46,255 nt of DNA from Ruminococcus sp. (GTDB lineage: Bacteria; Bacillota; Clostridia; Oscillospirales; Acutalibacteraceae). Below, piece by piece: positions 8,642 to 16,274 of the stretch. Location: positions 1 to 46,255 of the forward strand of contig SFGA01000012.1 in assembly GCA_004556705.1 (NCBI GenBank), read 5' to 3'. The notes under the pieces were generated by a model that saw only the letters and a program-made list of their open reading frames with translations, ran no database searches and was not told where the DNA came from. Each line of letters starts with the position of its first letter. Position 1 is the first letter of the stretch. Made by a program: the position numbers and the translations under genes.

Positions 8642-9487
8642 ATGTCAGAGAATAAAGCTTGTTGCGGTAACAATATTCCCGGCAAAATCAGAGAAGCAAT
8701 TTGCATTGACACAAACCGTGTTTACGACTCTTGCGCAGACAAGGATTGCCTTGCCGACCTCAGAGTTTATTTTCCCGACGAGGCGCAAAACGTAATAAAC
8801 AACTGCGTAAATGTAAAATTGAGAAGCGCACACATAATCAACTGTCTTATCGACGTTGAAAAGGTGCCGTTTAACAAGGGCTGCTACACGGTTGACATTA
8901 CATTTTTCTTCAAGGTTGCCATTGAGGCTTACACGGCAGGCTGCCTTGCGCCGGTTACAGTACACGGTCTTACGACGTTCTCGAAGAAATGCGTACTCTA
9001 CGGCAGCGACGGTGCCGTTAAGGTCTATTCTTCGGAATACACCGCAGATGCGAACGACGACCAGCTTATTTCCACAAACACAAATCCACGTGCAAAGGTA
9101 CAGGTTGCCGAGCCTATCGCCCTTGACGCAAAGCTCTGCCGCCCGTGCGACTGCTGCTGCACCTTCAGCAATTCCAACGTAACGTTGCCGAAATGCATTA
9201 AAAGAGCGTTCACCGAGGAATTCCCCGAGGACCTTTTCAGCCGTCATAACGACAAGGCAGTTGCGGTCACGCTCGGTATTTTCACAATCGTTCAGCTTGA
9301 AAGAGACGTTCAGATGCTCATTCCGGCATACGATTTCTGCATACCCCGTAAGGAATGTAACTGCAATACCGACGACCCGTGCGAAACCTTCAGAAAAATC
9401 AGATTTCCCGTTGACGAATTTTTCCCGCCGAAAAACGAATGTAACAATGAATGCTCCTGCGAGAAAAAGCCCGACTGCGGCTGTTAA
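8642..9487 (+). CDS. Cysteine-rich conserved protein, possibly spore-associated
   Basis: 281 residues with more than 25 cysteines, many in pairs or clusters (ACCGNN at the start, RPCDCCCTF in the middle, NECSCEKKPDCGC at the end). No signal peptide or membrane span. Between the clusters the chain looks like a regular beta-rich fold (YTVDITFFFKVAIEAYT). ATG follows aggaggaatt at normal spacing. Similar proteins occur in clostridia without a known role. High cysteine content and the possible mother-cell promoter make a spore coat or metal-binding role conceivable, but neither is shown. It has its own terminator. Confidence 0.8.
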   Translation: MSENKACCGNNIPGKIREAICIDTNRVYDSCADKDCLADLRVYFPDEAQNVINNCVNVKLRSAHIINCLIDVEKVPFNKGCYTVDITFFFKVAIEAYTAGCLAPVTVHGLTTFSKKCVLYGSDGAVKVYSSEYTADANDDQLISTNTNPRAKVQVAEPIALDAKLCRPCDCCCTFSNSNVTLPKCIKRAFTEEFPEDLFSRHNDKAVAVTLGIFTIVQLERDVQMLIPAYDFCIPRKECNCNTDDPCETFRKIRFPVDEFFPPKNECNNECSCEKKPDCGC

Positions 9488-9518
9488 CGCAAGCTACCGA
9501 AAATCTAATCGCCGAGAG

Positions 9519-9551
9519 AGGTGCACTTCCTTACGGAGTGCGCCTTTTTTA
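9519..9551 (+). terminator. Terminator of the cysteine-rich gene
   Basis: Stem ggtgcacttcc (9520-9530) with ggagtgcgcc (9535-9544), followed by six T. One G-T pair and one bulge. Confidence 0.7.
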
Positions 9552-9600
9552 TTCGCCTTATCGGCTTTTTCAAGGCAGTGCGAAAATAATCGGTTTTTTA

Positions 9601-9630
9601 TTGACAGAATACATAAAAAGAGGGTATTAT
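9601..9630 (+). promoter_or_regulatory. Promoter of the HAD phosphatase gene
   Basis: TTGACA at 9601-9606 and TATTAT at 9625-9630 with an 18-base spacer. The start site would lie about 20 bases before the ATG at 9658. Confidence 0.6.
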
Positions 9631-9657
9631 ACTATTATAATACACGGAGGCGATACA

Positions 9658-10257
9658 ATGACAGTCTTTGACTTTGACAATACAATATACGACGGCGAAA
9701 GCGGCTTTGACTTCTTTTTATACTATCTTAAAAAATATCCGAAAGAGGTTGCAAAGTACACGCCTAAATTTGCCGAAGCATTTTTCAAATACAAAACGGG
9801 CAAGCTCACAATTTCCGAGGTTATAAACGATTACGGCTATATCCTCAAGGAATGTTGCGCCAAATTTGACAATATAGAGGAAGAAATTTCTATCTTTTGG
9901 GACGAGCACGAAAATAAAATCAAGAGCTTTTACGACAAAATCCGCAAGGATGACGACGTAATTCTCTCAGCCTGTCCAACTGTAATTCTAAAGGAAATAT
10001 GCAGACGTGTAGGCATTAAGAATTTTATCGGCACCGAGGTTGACATTGAAACGGGCGACATTCACGGCATTTGCTACCGTGAGGGCAAGATTAAGATGTT
10101 CAAAGAGATTTACGGCGATGTTGAAATTGACGAGTTCTACACAGACTCTATCAATGACAAGCCGTTTATGGATATTGCACGGGACGTGTATTTCGTCACG
10201 GGCGACAGAATTGAAAAGCTCAAATACAACGGCGTTTATTTGAGAGAGTTAAAATAA
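9658..10257 (+). CDS. HAD-superfamily phosphatase (PSP-like, subclass IB)
   Basis: 199 residues. Motif I is FDFDNTIYDG at the very N-terminus, with the nucleophile and acid aspartates at residues 5 and 7. Motif II is the S of LSACP. Motif III is a lysine before the FYTDSINDKP motif IV, which carries the last aspartates. A helical cap sits between motifs I and II, as in phosphoserine phosphatase-like enzymes. ATG at 9658 follows cggagg at 7 bases, so longer upstream frames are rejected. The substrate cannot be told; phosphoserine or another small phosphomonoester is likely. It has its own promoter and a shared terminator. Confidence 0.85.
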   Translation: MTVFDFDNTIYDGESGFDFFLYYLKKYPKEVAKYTPKFAEAFFKYKTGKLTISEVINDYGYILKECCAKFDNIEEEISIFWDEHENKIKSFYDKIRKDDDVILSACPTVILKEICRRVGIKNFIGTEVDIETGDIHGICYREGKIKMFKEIYGDVEIDEFYTDSINDKPFMDIARDVYFVTGDRIEKLKYNGVYLRELK

Positions 10258-10278
10258 TCCGAAGCAACAAAAAACGAA

Positions 10279-10317
10279 AACCGCAAGCAAAAGGCTCAGC
10301 CAAGCTTGCGGTTATTT
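10279..10317. terminator. Bidirectional terminator
   Basis: A perfect 10-base stem, aaccgcaagc (10279-10288) with gcttgcggtt (10304-10313), flanked by T-runs on each strand. It lies between the converging HAD phosphatase and radical SAM genes. Confidence 0.85.
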
Positions 10318-11421
10318 TTAATATTGTGAAAGTCTGAAAAGCGTTCCGAGAGAGTGCTTGAAAAATGCCTTATAGCTCTCGCAGAAAATATTTTTTTGCG
10401 GAATTCCGTCAACAAGCGGCTCGCAATATCTCTTGCAGCCGTTGCGGCAAATTGGGAAGAACTCGCATTTTTTACATTCCTCCGGCTTCTCCCTTGAAAG
10501 CTCGACGAAGCCCGTCTCCTCACGCTGCCTGTCGAAATCCTCAAAGGTGTTTTCGTTGACATTTCCGAGCTTTAATTCGTCAAGCACATAGAAATCGCAC
10601 GGGTACACTCCGCCGTCCGCCTCGACAACATACTGGAACGAGCAAACTCCCGAAAAGCCGCAGCTCTCGGGCGGCTGACCTCGAAGCAGCATAACATAGT
10701 TTTCAAACTGCCTTATGCTCACGGGGTCATTTGCCCTGATATCCCTTACCCACAAATCAAAAATCGTGTTCAAGAAATTTCCGTACCTTTCGGGCGTAAG
10801 GGTAAAATCAAGCCTTTCGTTCGGCAAATCAATCGGATTAAGACAAGGAATAAACTGTAAATATTTATATCCACGCTTCTTATACTCATTGTAAACAGCC
10901 TGCGGATAGCGTGCAAGCGCATTTGTAACGACAGTCAGGATATTAAAATCCACCTTGTGCTTTTCAAGTGTTTTCGCCGCCTCGGTAATACGGTTAAACG
11001 TGCCCTTTCCCGAAGCGTCAACCCTGTTTAAATCGTGAAGCTCTTTATTTCCGTCAAGCGACAAGCCGACCAAAAAATCATTTTTCTTGAAAAATTCCGC
11101 CCACTTTTCGTCAAGCGAATAGCCGTTCGTCTGTATAGCATAATGAATTTTCAGCGAATTTTCATTATTTTCATTCACACAGCCGACAAAGAATTTATAA
11201 AAATCAAGACCGATAAGCGTAGGCTCGCCGCCTTGAAACATAAAGGTAATTTCTCTTTCGGCAAACGACAAAGCCTTTTTAATTAAATTCTCCGCCGTGT
11301 TTTCACTCATAAAGCCGAGCTTTTCGCAATGCTTCTGCGCAATATCCTCATAGAAGCAATATTTACAGCGCATATTGCAGTTGTCCGACGACGGCTTAAT
11401 AAGCAAGCATATATTTTTCAT
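10318..11421 (-). CDS. Radical SAM/SPASM protein, anSME-like
   Basis: 367 residues, matching anaerobic sulfatase-maturating enzymes. The CNMRCKYCFYE motif near residue 14 binds the radical SAM [4Fe-4S] cluster. The FQGGEPTLIG stretch binds SAM. A C-terminal SPASM region carries cysteines in CSFQYV, YPCDFYV and CKKCEFFPICRNGCKRYC, which hold two more clusters. Such enzymes oxidise a Cys or Ser of sulfatases to formylglycine; relatives modify peptides. No sulfatase and no obvious precursor peptide lies next to it, so the target is unknown. Monocistronic. Confidence 0.85.
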   Translation of the reverse strand: MKNICLLIKPSSDNCNMRCKYCFYEDIAQKHCEKLGFMSENTAENLIKKALSFAEREITFMFQGGEPTLIGLDFYKFFVGCVNENNENSLKIHYAIQTNGYSLDEKWAEFFKKNDFLVGLSLDGNKELHDLNRVDASGKGTFNRITEAAKTLEKHKVDFNILTVVTNALARYPQAVYNEYKKRGYKYLQFIPCLNPIDLPNERLDFTLTPERYGNFLNTIFDLWVRDIRANDPVSIRQFENYVMLLRGQPPESCGFSGVCSFQYVVEADGGVYPCDFYVLDELKLGNVNENTFEDFDRQREETGFVELSREKPEECKKCEFFPICRNGCKRYCEPLVDGIPQKNIFCESYKAFFKHSLGTLFRLSQY

Positions 11422-11536
11422 ATAATCACCGAGTAAATTTTATCACATATTCGCAATTATTTCCACCGTAAAATCGATTGTTGTTGAAACTTCCCCCAAC
11501 TTATGTTATTATTGGTATATAAGCGAGGTGTCTCAA

Positions 11537-11917
11537 ATGCAGCTTCAAGAATCAGGACAGATGTATCTTGAAACGATACTCATTCTTTCAAAAAAGAGCA
11601 ACAGCGTGCGCTCAATAGATATAAGCCAATATATGTCTTTTTCAAAGCCGAGCGTCAGCAGAGCCGTTAATTTACTCAAAGACGGCGGATATATTCTTAT
11701 TTCAAAAGAAGGCTATATAACCCTTACGGCTTTAGGGCGTGAAATTGCGGAAAAGATATACGAGCGACACACAATCCTCACAAAATGCCTTATTGCCCTC
11801 GGCGTCAGCGAGAAAACGGCTGCCGAGGACGCTTGTAAAATCGAGCACGATATATCAGATGAAAGCTTTTCGGCAATAAAACGCCACATCATTAAAAATT
11901 TAATTACACAAATATAA
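11537..11917 (+). CDS. DtxR/MntR-family metal-dependent regulator
   Basis: 126 residues. It has an N-terminal winged helix (MYLETILILSKK, then SKPSVSRAVNLLKDGGYI as recognition helix and wing). A dimerisation domain follows with ligand-type residues (ERHTILTKCLIALGV, EHDISDESF). No SH3-like third domain, so it is of the short MntR type. ATG at 11537 follows gcgaggtg at about 7 bases; the GTG at 11528 lies inside that site. It probably senses Mn(II) or Fe(II). No metal transporter is adjacent, so its targets are elsewhere. Confidence 0.85.
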   Translation: MQLQESGQMYLETILILSKKSNSVRSIDISQYMSFSKPSVSRAVNLLKDGGYILISKEGYITLTALGREIAEKIYERHTILTKCLIALGVSEKTAAEDACKIEHDISDESFSAIKRHIIKNLITQI

Positions 11918-11920
11918 AAA

Positions 11921-11944
11921 CCTCTCATCAGAGAGGCTTTTTTG
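11921..11944 (+). terminator. Terminator of the DtxR-like gene
   Basis: A perfect 6-base stem, cctctc with gagagg, around an atca loop, followed by a T-run. Confidence 0.75.
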
Positions 11945-11951
11945 CGCTTTA

Positions 11952-12365
11952 TTATATCAATACGCCGTCGCAATGGTCAATTTCGTGCTGAATTATCTGT
12001 GCGGTAAAGCCTGTAAAGGTCTTGATGCGTGTTTGAAAATCAACCGTCTGCCATTTAACCTTGACGGACTTATATCTTTTGCATTTTCTCGGCCCGCCGA
12101 GCAAGGAAAGACAGCCTTCTTCCGTTTCATAAGGCTCTGACCTCTTCAATATTTCGGGATTGAGCATTGTCATATACTCTCCGCCGTTGTCAAACACGAT
12201 AATTCGCTTACGCACGCCAATCATATTTGCCGCCATTCCTACGCACGAGTCCTTATGCGCCGATAATGTGTCCGCCAAATCCTGCGCCTTTTGCAAATCG
12301 TCCTTTGCAGCCGTTTCCGACTTCATAGCCAACAAAATCGGGTCGTGAACTAACTCTTTTACCAT
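11952..12365 (-). CDS. def: Peptide deformylase
   Basis: 137 residues, the short form of the family. Box 2 EGCLS (Cys85) and box 3 QHEIDH (His127, Glu128, His131) supply the metal ligands and the catalytic glutamate. Box 1 reads GMAANMIG where the family usually has GxGxAAxQ, so the glutamine that stabilises the transition state is replaced. This variant is known to me from clostridial deformylases. It should remove the formyl group from nascent proteins in the cytosol. It starts 9 bases after the aldo-keto reductase gene and shares its transcript. Confidence 0.9.
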   Translation of the reverse strand: MVKELVHDPILLAMKSETAAKDDLQKAQDLADTLSAHKDSCVGMAANMIGVRKRIIVFDNGGEYMTMLNPEILKRSEPYETEEGCLSLLGGPRKCKRYKSVKVKWQTVDFQTRIKTFTGFTAQIIQHEIDHCDGVLI

Positions 12366-12374
12366 AATTACCCC

Positions 12375-13289
12375 TTACGGCAAGCAATGACCTGCCGCCC
12401 TGTAAATTTCGTACCATTCCGAGCGTGTTAAGGTAACATCCGCCGCCTTGCAAATCTGCGAAAGCCTGTCGGGAGTCATTGTGCCTGCAATCAGCTGCAT
12501 ATTCGCAGGGTGTCTTAATATCCACGCCGCCGCAACGCCTGTTTTCGTCAAGCCGTATTTTTCGCCTATTTCGGCAAGCTTTGCGTTCAATTCGGGATAA
12601 TCGTCATTGTCGATAAACGAGCCCTTGAAAAATCCCTGCTGGAACGGCGACCAGGTTTGAATTGTCATCTTTTTAATGCGGCTGTATTCCAAAATTCCGC
12701 CGTCGTGCATTTGAGACTCCTCATTTTTCATATTCACGTTCATACCCGAGGTTACCATTCCTGCCTCTGTTATCGAAAACTGAAGCTGATTTATGCAAAG
12801 CGGTCTTTTAACAGCGGTTTTAAGCAGCTCAATTTGCATAAGATTATGGTTTGAAACGCCGAAATCTCGCACTTTTCCCGAGCTTCTCAAGATATAAAAA
12901 GCCTCTGCGACCTCTTCGGGCTCCATAAGGGTATCGGGGCGATGAAGCAGCAAAAAGTCCACATGATCGACGCCGAGACGTTCAAGACTGCCCTCAACCG
13001 AGGATATGATATGCTCTTTTGAAAAATCGTACTGACCGTCATGAATTGCACATTTTGTCTGTATAAAAATCTTGTCACGAACGCTCGGATTGCGTTTGAG
13101 ATAAGCGCCGAACAGTCTTTCTGACTCGCCTTTGCCGTAAATATCGGCGTGGTCGAAAAAGTTTACGCCGTTTTCCAAAGCACAGCCTATAATGCTGTCA
13201 ATTTGCTTCTCGTCAAGGCTCGCCATTCTCATACAACCGAGAGCTACCGCCGAAGCATTTGCCCTACTTCCGATTTCTAACATTTTCAT
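12375..13289 (-). CDS. Aldo/keto reductase, YdhF-like
   Basis: 304 residues with the AKR tetrad visible: Asp46 and Tyr51 in FFDHADIYG, Lys79 in FIQTKC and His116 in LLLHRPD. The C-terminal part (LIAGTMTPDRLSQI) holds the NADPH phosphate site. It reduces carbonyl compounds in the cytosol with NAD(P)H; the substrate is unknown. ATG at 13289 follows aggaggc. It is the first gene of a two-gene operon with peptide deformylase and has a good promoter upstream. Confidence 0.88.
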   Translation of the reverse strand: MKMLEIGSRANASAVALGCMRMASLDEKQIDSIIGCALENGVNFFDHADIYGKGESERLFGAYLKRNPSVRDKIFIQTKCAIHDGQYDFSKEHIISSVEGSLERLGVDHVDFLLLHRPDTLMEPEEVAEAFYILRSSGKVRDFGVSNHNLMQIELLKTAVKRPLCINQLQFSITEAGMVTSGMNVNMKNEESQMHDGGILEYSRIKKMTIQTWSPFQQGFFKGSFIDNDDYPELNAKLAEIGEKYGLTKTGVAAAWILRHPANMQLIAGTMTPDRLSQICKAADVTLTRSEWYEIYRAAGHCLP

Positions 13290-13321
13290 ATCGTAGCCTC
13301 CTAAAGAGTTTTTTCTTTTTG

Positions 13322-13350
13322 ATTATAGCACACTATTATTTGCACTTCAA
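13322..13350 (-). promoter_or_regulatory. Sigma-A-type promoter of the AKR-def operon
   Basis: TTGAAG (13345-13350) and TATAAT (13322-13327) on the minus strand with a 17-base spacer, about 33 bases upstream of the AKR start. Confidence 0.75.
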
Positions 13351-13360
13351 CACCAAACAA

Positions 13361-13390
13361 AACCCCGTACCTCTTGCGAGATACAGGGTT
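13361..13390 (-). terminator. Terminator of ppdK
   Basis: A long stem pairs aaccccgtacctc with gagatacagggtt, with two mismatches and a short loop. On the minus strand it is followed by a T-rich stretch. It separates ppdK from the AKR promoter. Confidence 0.7.
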
Positions 13391-13432
13391 AGCTTATAAG
13401 TTATGCTTTACGCTTTAATTCGCAAATCCGAA

Positions 13433-16069
13433 TTACATCTCAGCGATTGCTGCCTGAGCAGCAGCAAGACGAGCGATCGGAACACGGAACGGTGAGCATG
13501 AAACATAGTCAAGACCGATCTTGTGGCAGAACTCAACTGATGACGGGTCGCCGCCGTGCTCACCGCAGATACCGCAGTGGAGTGACGGACGAACAGCCTT
13601 ACCGTTCTTAACTGCCATTTCCATAAGCTGACCAACACCTGTCTGGTCGAGCTTAGCAAAGGGATCGTTCTCGAAAATCTTGTTGTCATAGTAAGCGTTG
13701 AGGAACTTACCTGCGTCGTCACGGCTGAAGCCGTAAGTCATCTGAGTAAGGTCGTTTGTGCCGAAGCAGAAGAACTCAGCTTCCTTAGCAATGTCGCCTG
13801 CTGTAAGAGCAGCTCTCGGGATCTCAATCATAGTACCAACTTCGTACTTCATTGAAGAGCCTGCAGCAGCGATTTCAGCGTCAGCGGTAGCAACAACTAT
13901 ATCCTTAACGAACTTGAGCTCCTTAGCGTCGCATGAAAGCGGAATCATAATCTCGGGGTTTACTGCCCAATCGGGATGAGCCTTCTGAACGTTGATAGCA
14001 GCACGGATAACAGCTTTCGTCTGCATCTTTGCAATTTCAGGATAAGTAACTGCAAGACGAAGACCACGGTGACCCATCATCGGGTTGAACTCGTGAAGAG
14101 AAGCAATGATAGCCTTAATCTGCTCAACTGTCTTGCCCTGTGCATCAGCAAGCTTCTTGATGTCCTCTTCCTCTGTGGGAACGAACTCGTGGAGAGGCGG
14201 ATCAAGGAAACGGATTGTTACGGGGCAGCCTTCAAGAGCTTCATAGAGCTTCTCGAAGTCTGACTGCTGATAAGGAAGAATCTTATTAAGAGCAGCTTCT
14301 CTCTCCTCAACTGTATCCGAGCAAATCATCTCACGGAAAGCAGCGATTCTGTCAGCCTCAAAGAACATGTGCTCTGTACGGCAAAGACCGATACCTTCGG
14401 CGCCGAGCTCTCTTGCCTTCTTAGCGTCAGCGGGAGTATCAGCGTTTGTACGAACTTTAAGCTTTCTGTACTTGTCAGCCCAAGCCATAATTCTGCCGAA
14501 CTCGCCTGCGATCTGAGCGTCAACAGTCGGGATAACGCCGTCATAGATGTTACCTGTTGAACCGTCGATTGAAATATAATCTCCCTCGTGGAATTCTTTA
14601 CCGCCGAGTGTAAACTTCTTGTTTTCTTCATCCATAACGATATCGCCGCAGCCTGATACACAGCAAGTACCCATACCACGAGCAACAACTGCTGCGTGAG
14701 AGGTCATACCGCCACGAACTGTAAGGATACCCTGAGCAGCCTTCATACCTGTAATGTCTTCGGGAGAAGTCTCAAGACGAACAAGAACAACCTTCTCGCC
14801 CTTTGCATTCCAAGCTTCTGCGTCGTCAGCTGTGAATACAACCTTACCGCAAGCAGCACCGGGAGATGCACCGAGGCCCTTACCCATAGGAGTAGCAGCC
14901 TTCAAAGCAGCAGCGTCGAACTGCGGGTGAAGAAGTGTGTCAAGGTTACGGGGATCGATCATTGCAACAGCCTCAGCCTCTGTCTTGTGTCCCTCGTCAA
15001 CGAGGTCGCAAGCGATCTTGAGAGCAGCCTGTGCAGTTCTCTTACCGTTACGGCACTGGAGCATATAGAGCTTCTTGTTCTCAACAGTAAACTCCATATC
15101 CTGCATATCATGATAGTGGTTTTCGAGAGTATCGCAAACCTTAAGGAATTCTGCGTATGCTTCGGGGAACTCTTTTTCCATCTGAGCAATCGGCATGGGA
15201 GTACGAACGCCTGCAACAACATCCTCGCCCTGTGCGTTGATAAGGAACTCGCCCATAAGCTTGTTCTCGCCTGTAGCGGGGTCTCTTGTGAAAGCAACGC
15301 CTGTACCTGATTCGTTGTTAAGGTTACCGAATACCATGGGCATTACGTTTACAGCAGTACCCCATGAGTAAGGAATATCGTTATCACGACGGTAAACGTT
15401 TGCACGGGGGTTGTCCCATGAACGGAAAACAGCCTCGATAGCGAGCTTCAACTGAGTAACCGGATCTGACGGGAAGTCCTCACCGAGCTGCTTCTTGTAT
15501 TCAGCCTTGAACTGCTCTGCAAGCTCTTTAAGGTCAGCAGCGGTAAGCTCGATGTCATACTCAACGCCCTTCTTTTCCTTCATATCGTCGATAAGCTGTT
15601 CAAAATACTTCTTACCAACTTCCATAACTACGTCGGAGAACATCTGGATAAATCTTCTGTATGAGTCGTAAACGAATCTCTCAAACTTAGGATCGGGGTT
15701 GCCTGCGATCATAGCAGCAACAACCTCATCATTAAGACCGAGGTTAAGAATTGTGTCCATCATACCGGGCATTGAAGCACGAGCACCTGAACGAACCGAT
15801 ACAAGAAGAGGATTCTTGAGATCGCCGAACTTCTTGCCGTTGATCTCTTCCATCTTCTTAACGCCTTCCATAGCCTGAGCCATGATTTCATCGTTTATTT
15901 TTCTGCCGTCTTCATAGTACTGTGTGCAAGCTTCAGTTGTGATTGTGAAGCCCTGGGGAACAGGAAGACCGATAGCAGTCATCTCAGCAAGGTTAGCACC
16001 CTTACCGCCGAGAAGGTTACGCATGGTCATGTCGCCTTCGCTGAACATGTAAACCCATTTGTTTGCCAT
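13433..16069 (-). CDS. ppdK: Pyruvate, phosphate dikinase
   Basis: About 878 residues, full length. An N-terminal ATP-grasp region (LLGGKGANLAEMTAIGLPVP, then VSVRSGARASMPGMMDT) precedes the phosphohistidine swivel domain with GGMTSHAAVVARGMG (the active His). The C-terminal TIM barrel follows, with GLCRTEHMFF, NPMMGHRGLRL and LHCGICGEHGGDPSS. It converts pyruvate, ATP and phosphate to PEP, AMP and pyrophosphate, or in anaerobes runs in the glycolytic direction. The start at 16069 (MANKWVYMF) follows ggagg; upstream MEVCK is rejected. Monocistronic, with its own terminator. Codon use looks optimised, as expected for a highly expressed gene. Confidence 0.97.
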   Translation of the reverse strand: MANKWVYMFSEGDMTMRNLLGGKGANLAEMTAIGLPVPQGFTITTEACTQYYEDGRKINDEIMAQAMEGVKKMEEINGKKFGDLKNPLLVSVRSGARASMPGMMDTILNLGLNDEVVAAMIAGNPDPKFERFVYDSYRRFIQMFSDVVMEVGKKYFEQLIDDMKEKKGVEYDIELTAADLKELAEQFKAEYKKQLGEDFPSDPVTQLKLAIEAVFRSWDNPRANVYRRDNDIPYSWGTAVNVMPMVFGNLNNESGTGVAFTRDPATGENKLMGEFLINAQGEDVVAGVRTPMPIAQMEKEFPEAYAEFLKVCDTLENHYHDMQDMEFTVENKKLYMLQCRNGKRTAQAALKIACDLVDEGHKTEAEAVAMIDPRNLDTLLHPQFDAAALKAATPMGKGLGASPGAACGKVVFTADDAEAWNAKGEKVVLVRLETSPEDITGMKAAQGILTVRGGMTSHAAVVARGMGTCCVSGCGDIVMDEENKKFTLGGKEFHEGDYISIDGSTGNIYDGVIPTVDAQIAGEFGRIMAWADKYRKLKVRTNADTPADAKKARELGAEGIGLCRTEHMFFEADRIAAFREMICSDTVEEREAALNKILPYQQSDFEKLYEALEGCPVTIRFLDPPLHEFVPTEEEDIKKLADAQGKTVEQIKAIIASLHEFNPMMGHRGLRLAVTYPEIAKMQTKAVIRAAINVQKAHPDWAVNPEIMIPLSCDAKELKFVKDIVVATADAEIAAAGSSMKYEVGTMIEIPRAALTAGDIAKEAEFFCFGTNDLTQMTYGFSRDDAGKFLNAYYDNKIFENDPFAKLDQTGVGQLMEMAVKNGKAVRPSLHCGICGEHGGDPSSVEFCHKIGLDYVSCSPFRVPIARLAAAQAAIAEM

Positions 16070-16221
16070 TTTACATACCTCCAAAAAATATTAACTAATT
16101 AAATATGGTTGTCAAAAGAGCATAAAATGCCCATTGACAGAATTAACCGTTGATATTATAACAGAAAAAAACATATAATGCTACTGTTTTTTCAATTTTT
16201 TTACTCATAAACGCAATAATT

Positions 16222-16259
16222 GTAAAAAATAACGGACACTTCAAACAGAAATGTCCGTT
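16222..16259 (-). terminator. Terminator at the end of the pyrH-to-M20 unit
   Basis: An 8-base stem, aacggaca (16231-16238) with tgtccgtt (16252-16259). On the minus strand it is followed by a T-run (attttttac). It marks the likely end of the long pyrH-polC transcription unit. Confidence 0.8.
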
Positions 16260-16274
16260 TATTGTTATAAATCT

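Noticed and set aside
14696..15310. Plus-strand open frame of 204 codons
   Set aside because: Antisense shadow of ppdK, which has strong codon bias and a well-conserved protein sequence on the other strand.
16135..16163. TTGACA and TATAAC with 17-base spacing on the plus strand
   Set aside because: No plus-strand gene follows it; it faces into the convergent end of ppdK's leader. Probably chance or a minor antisense start.
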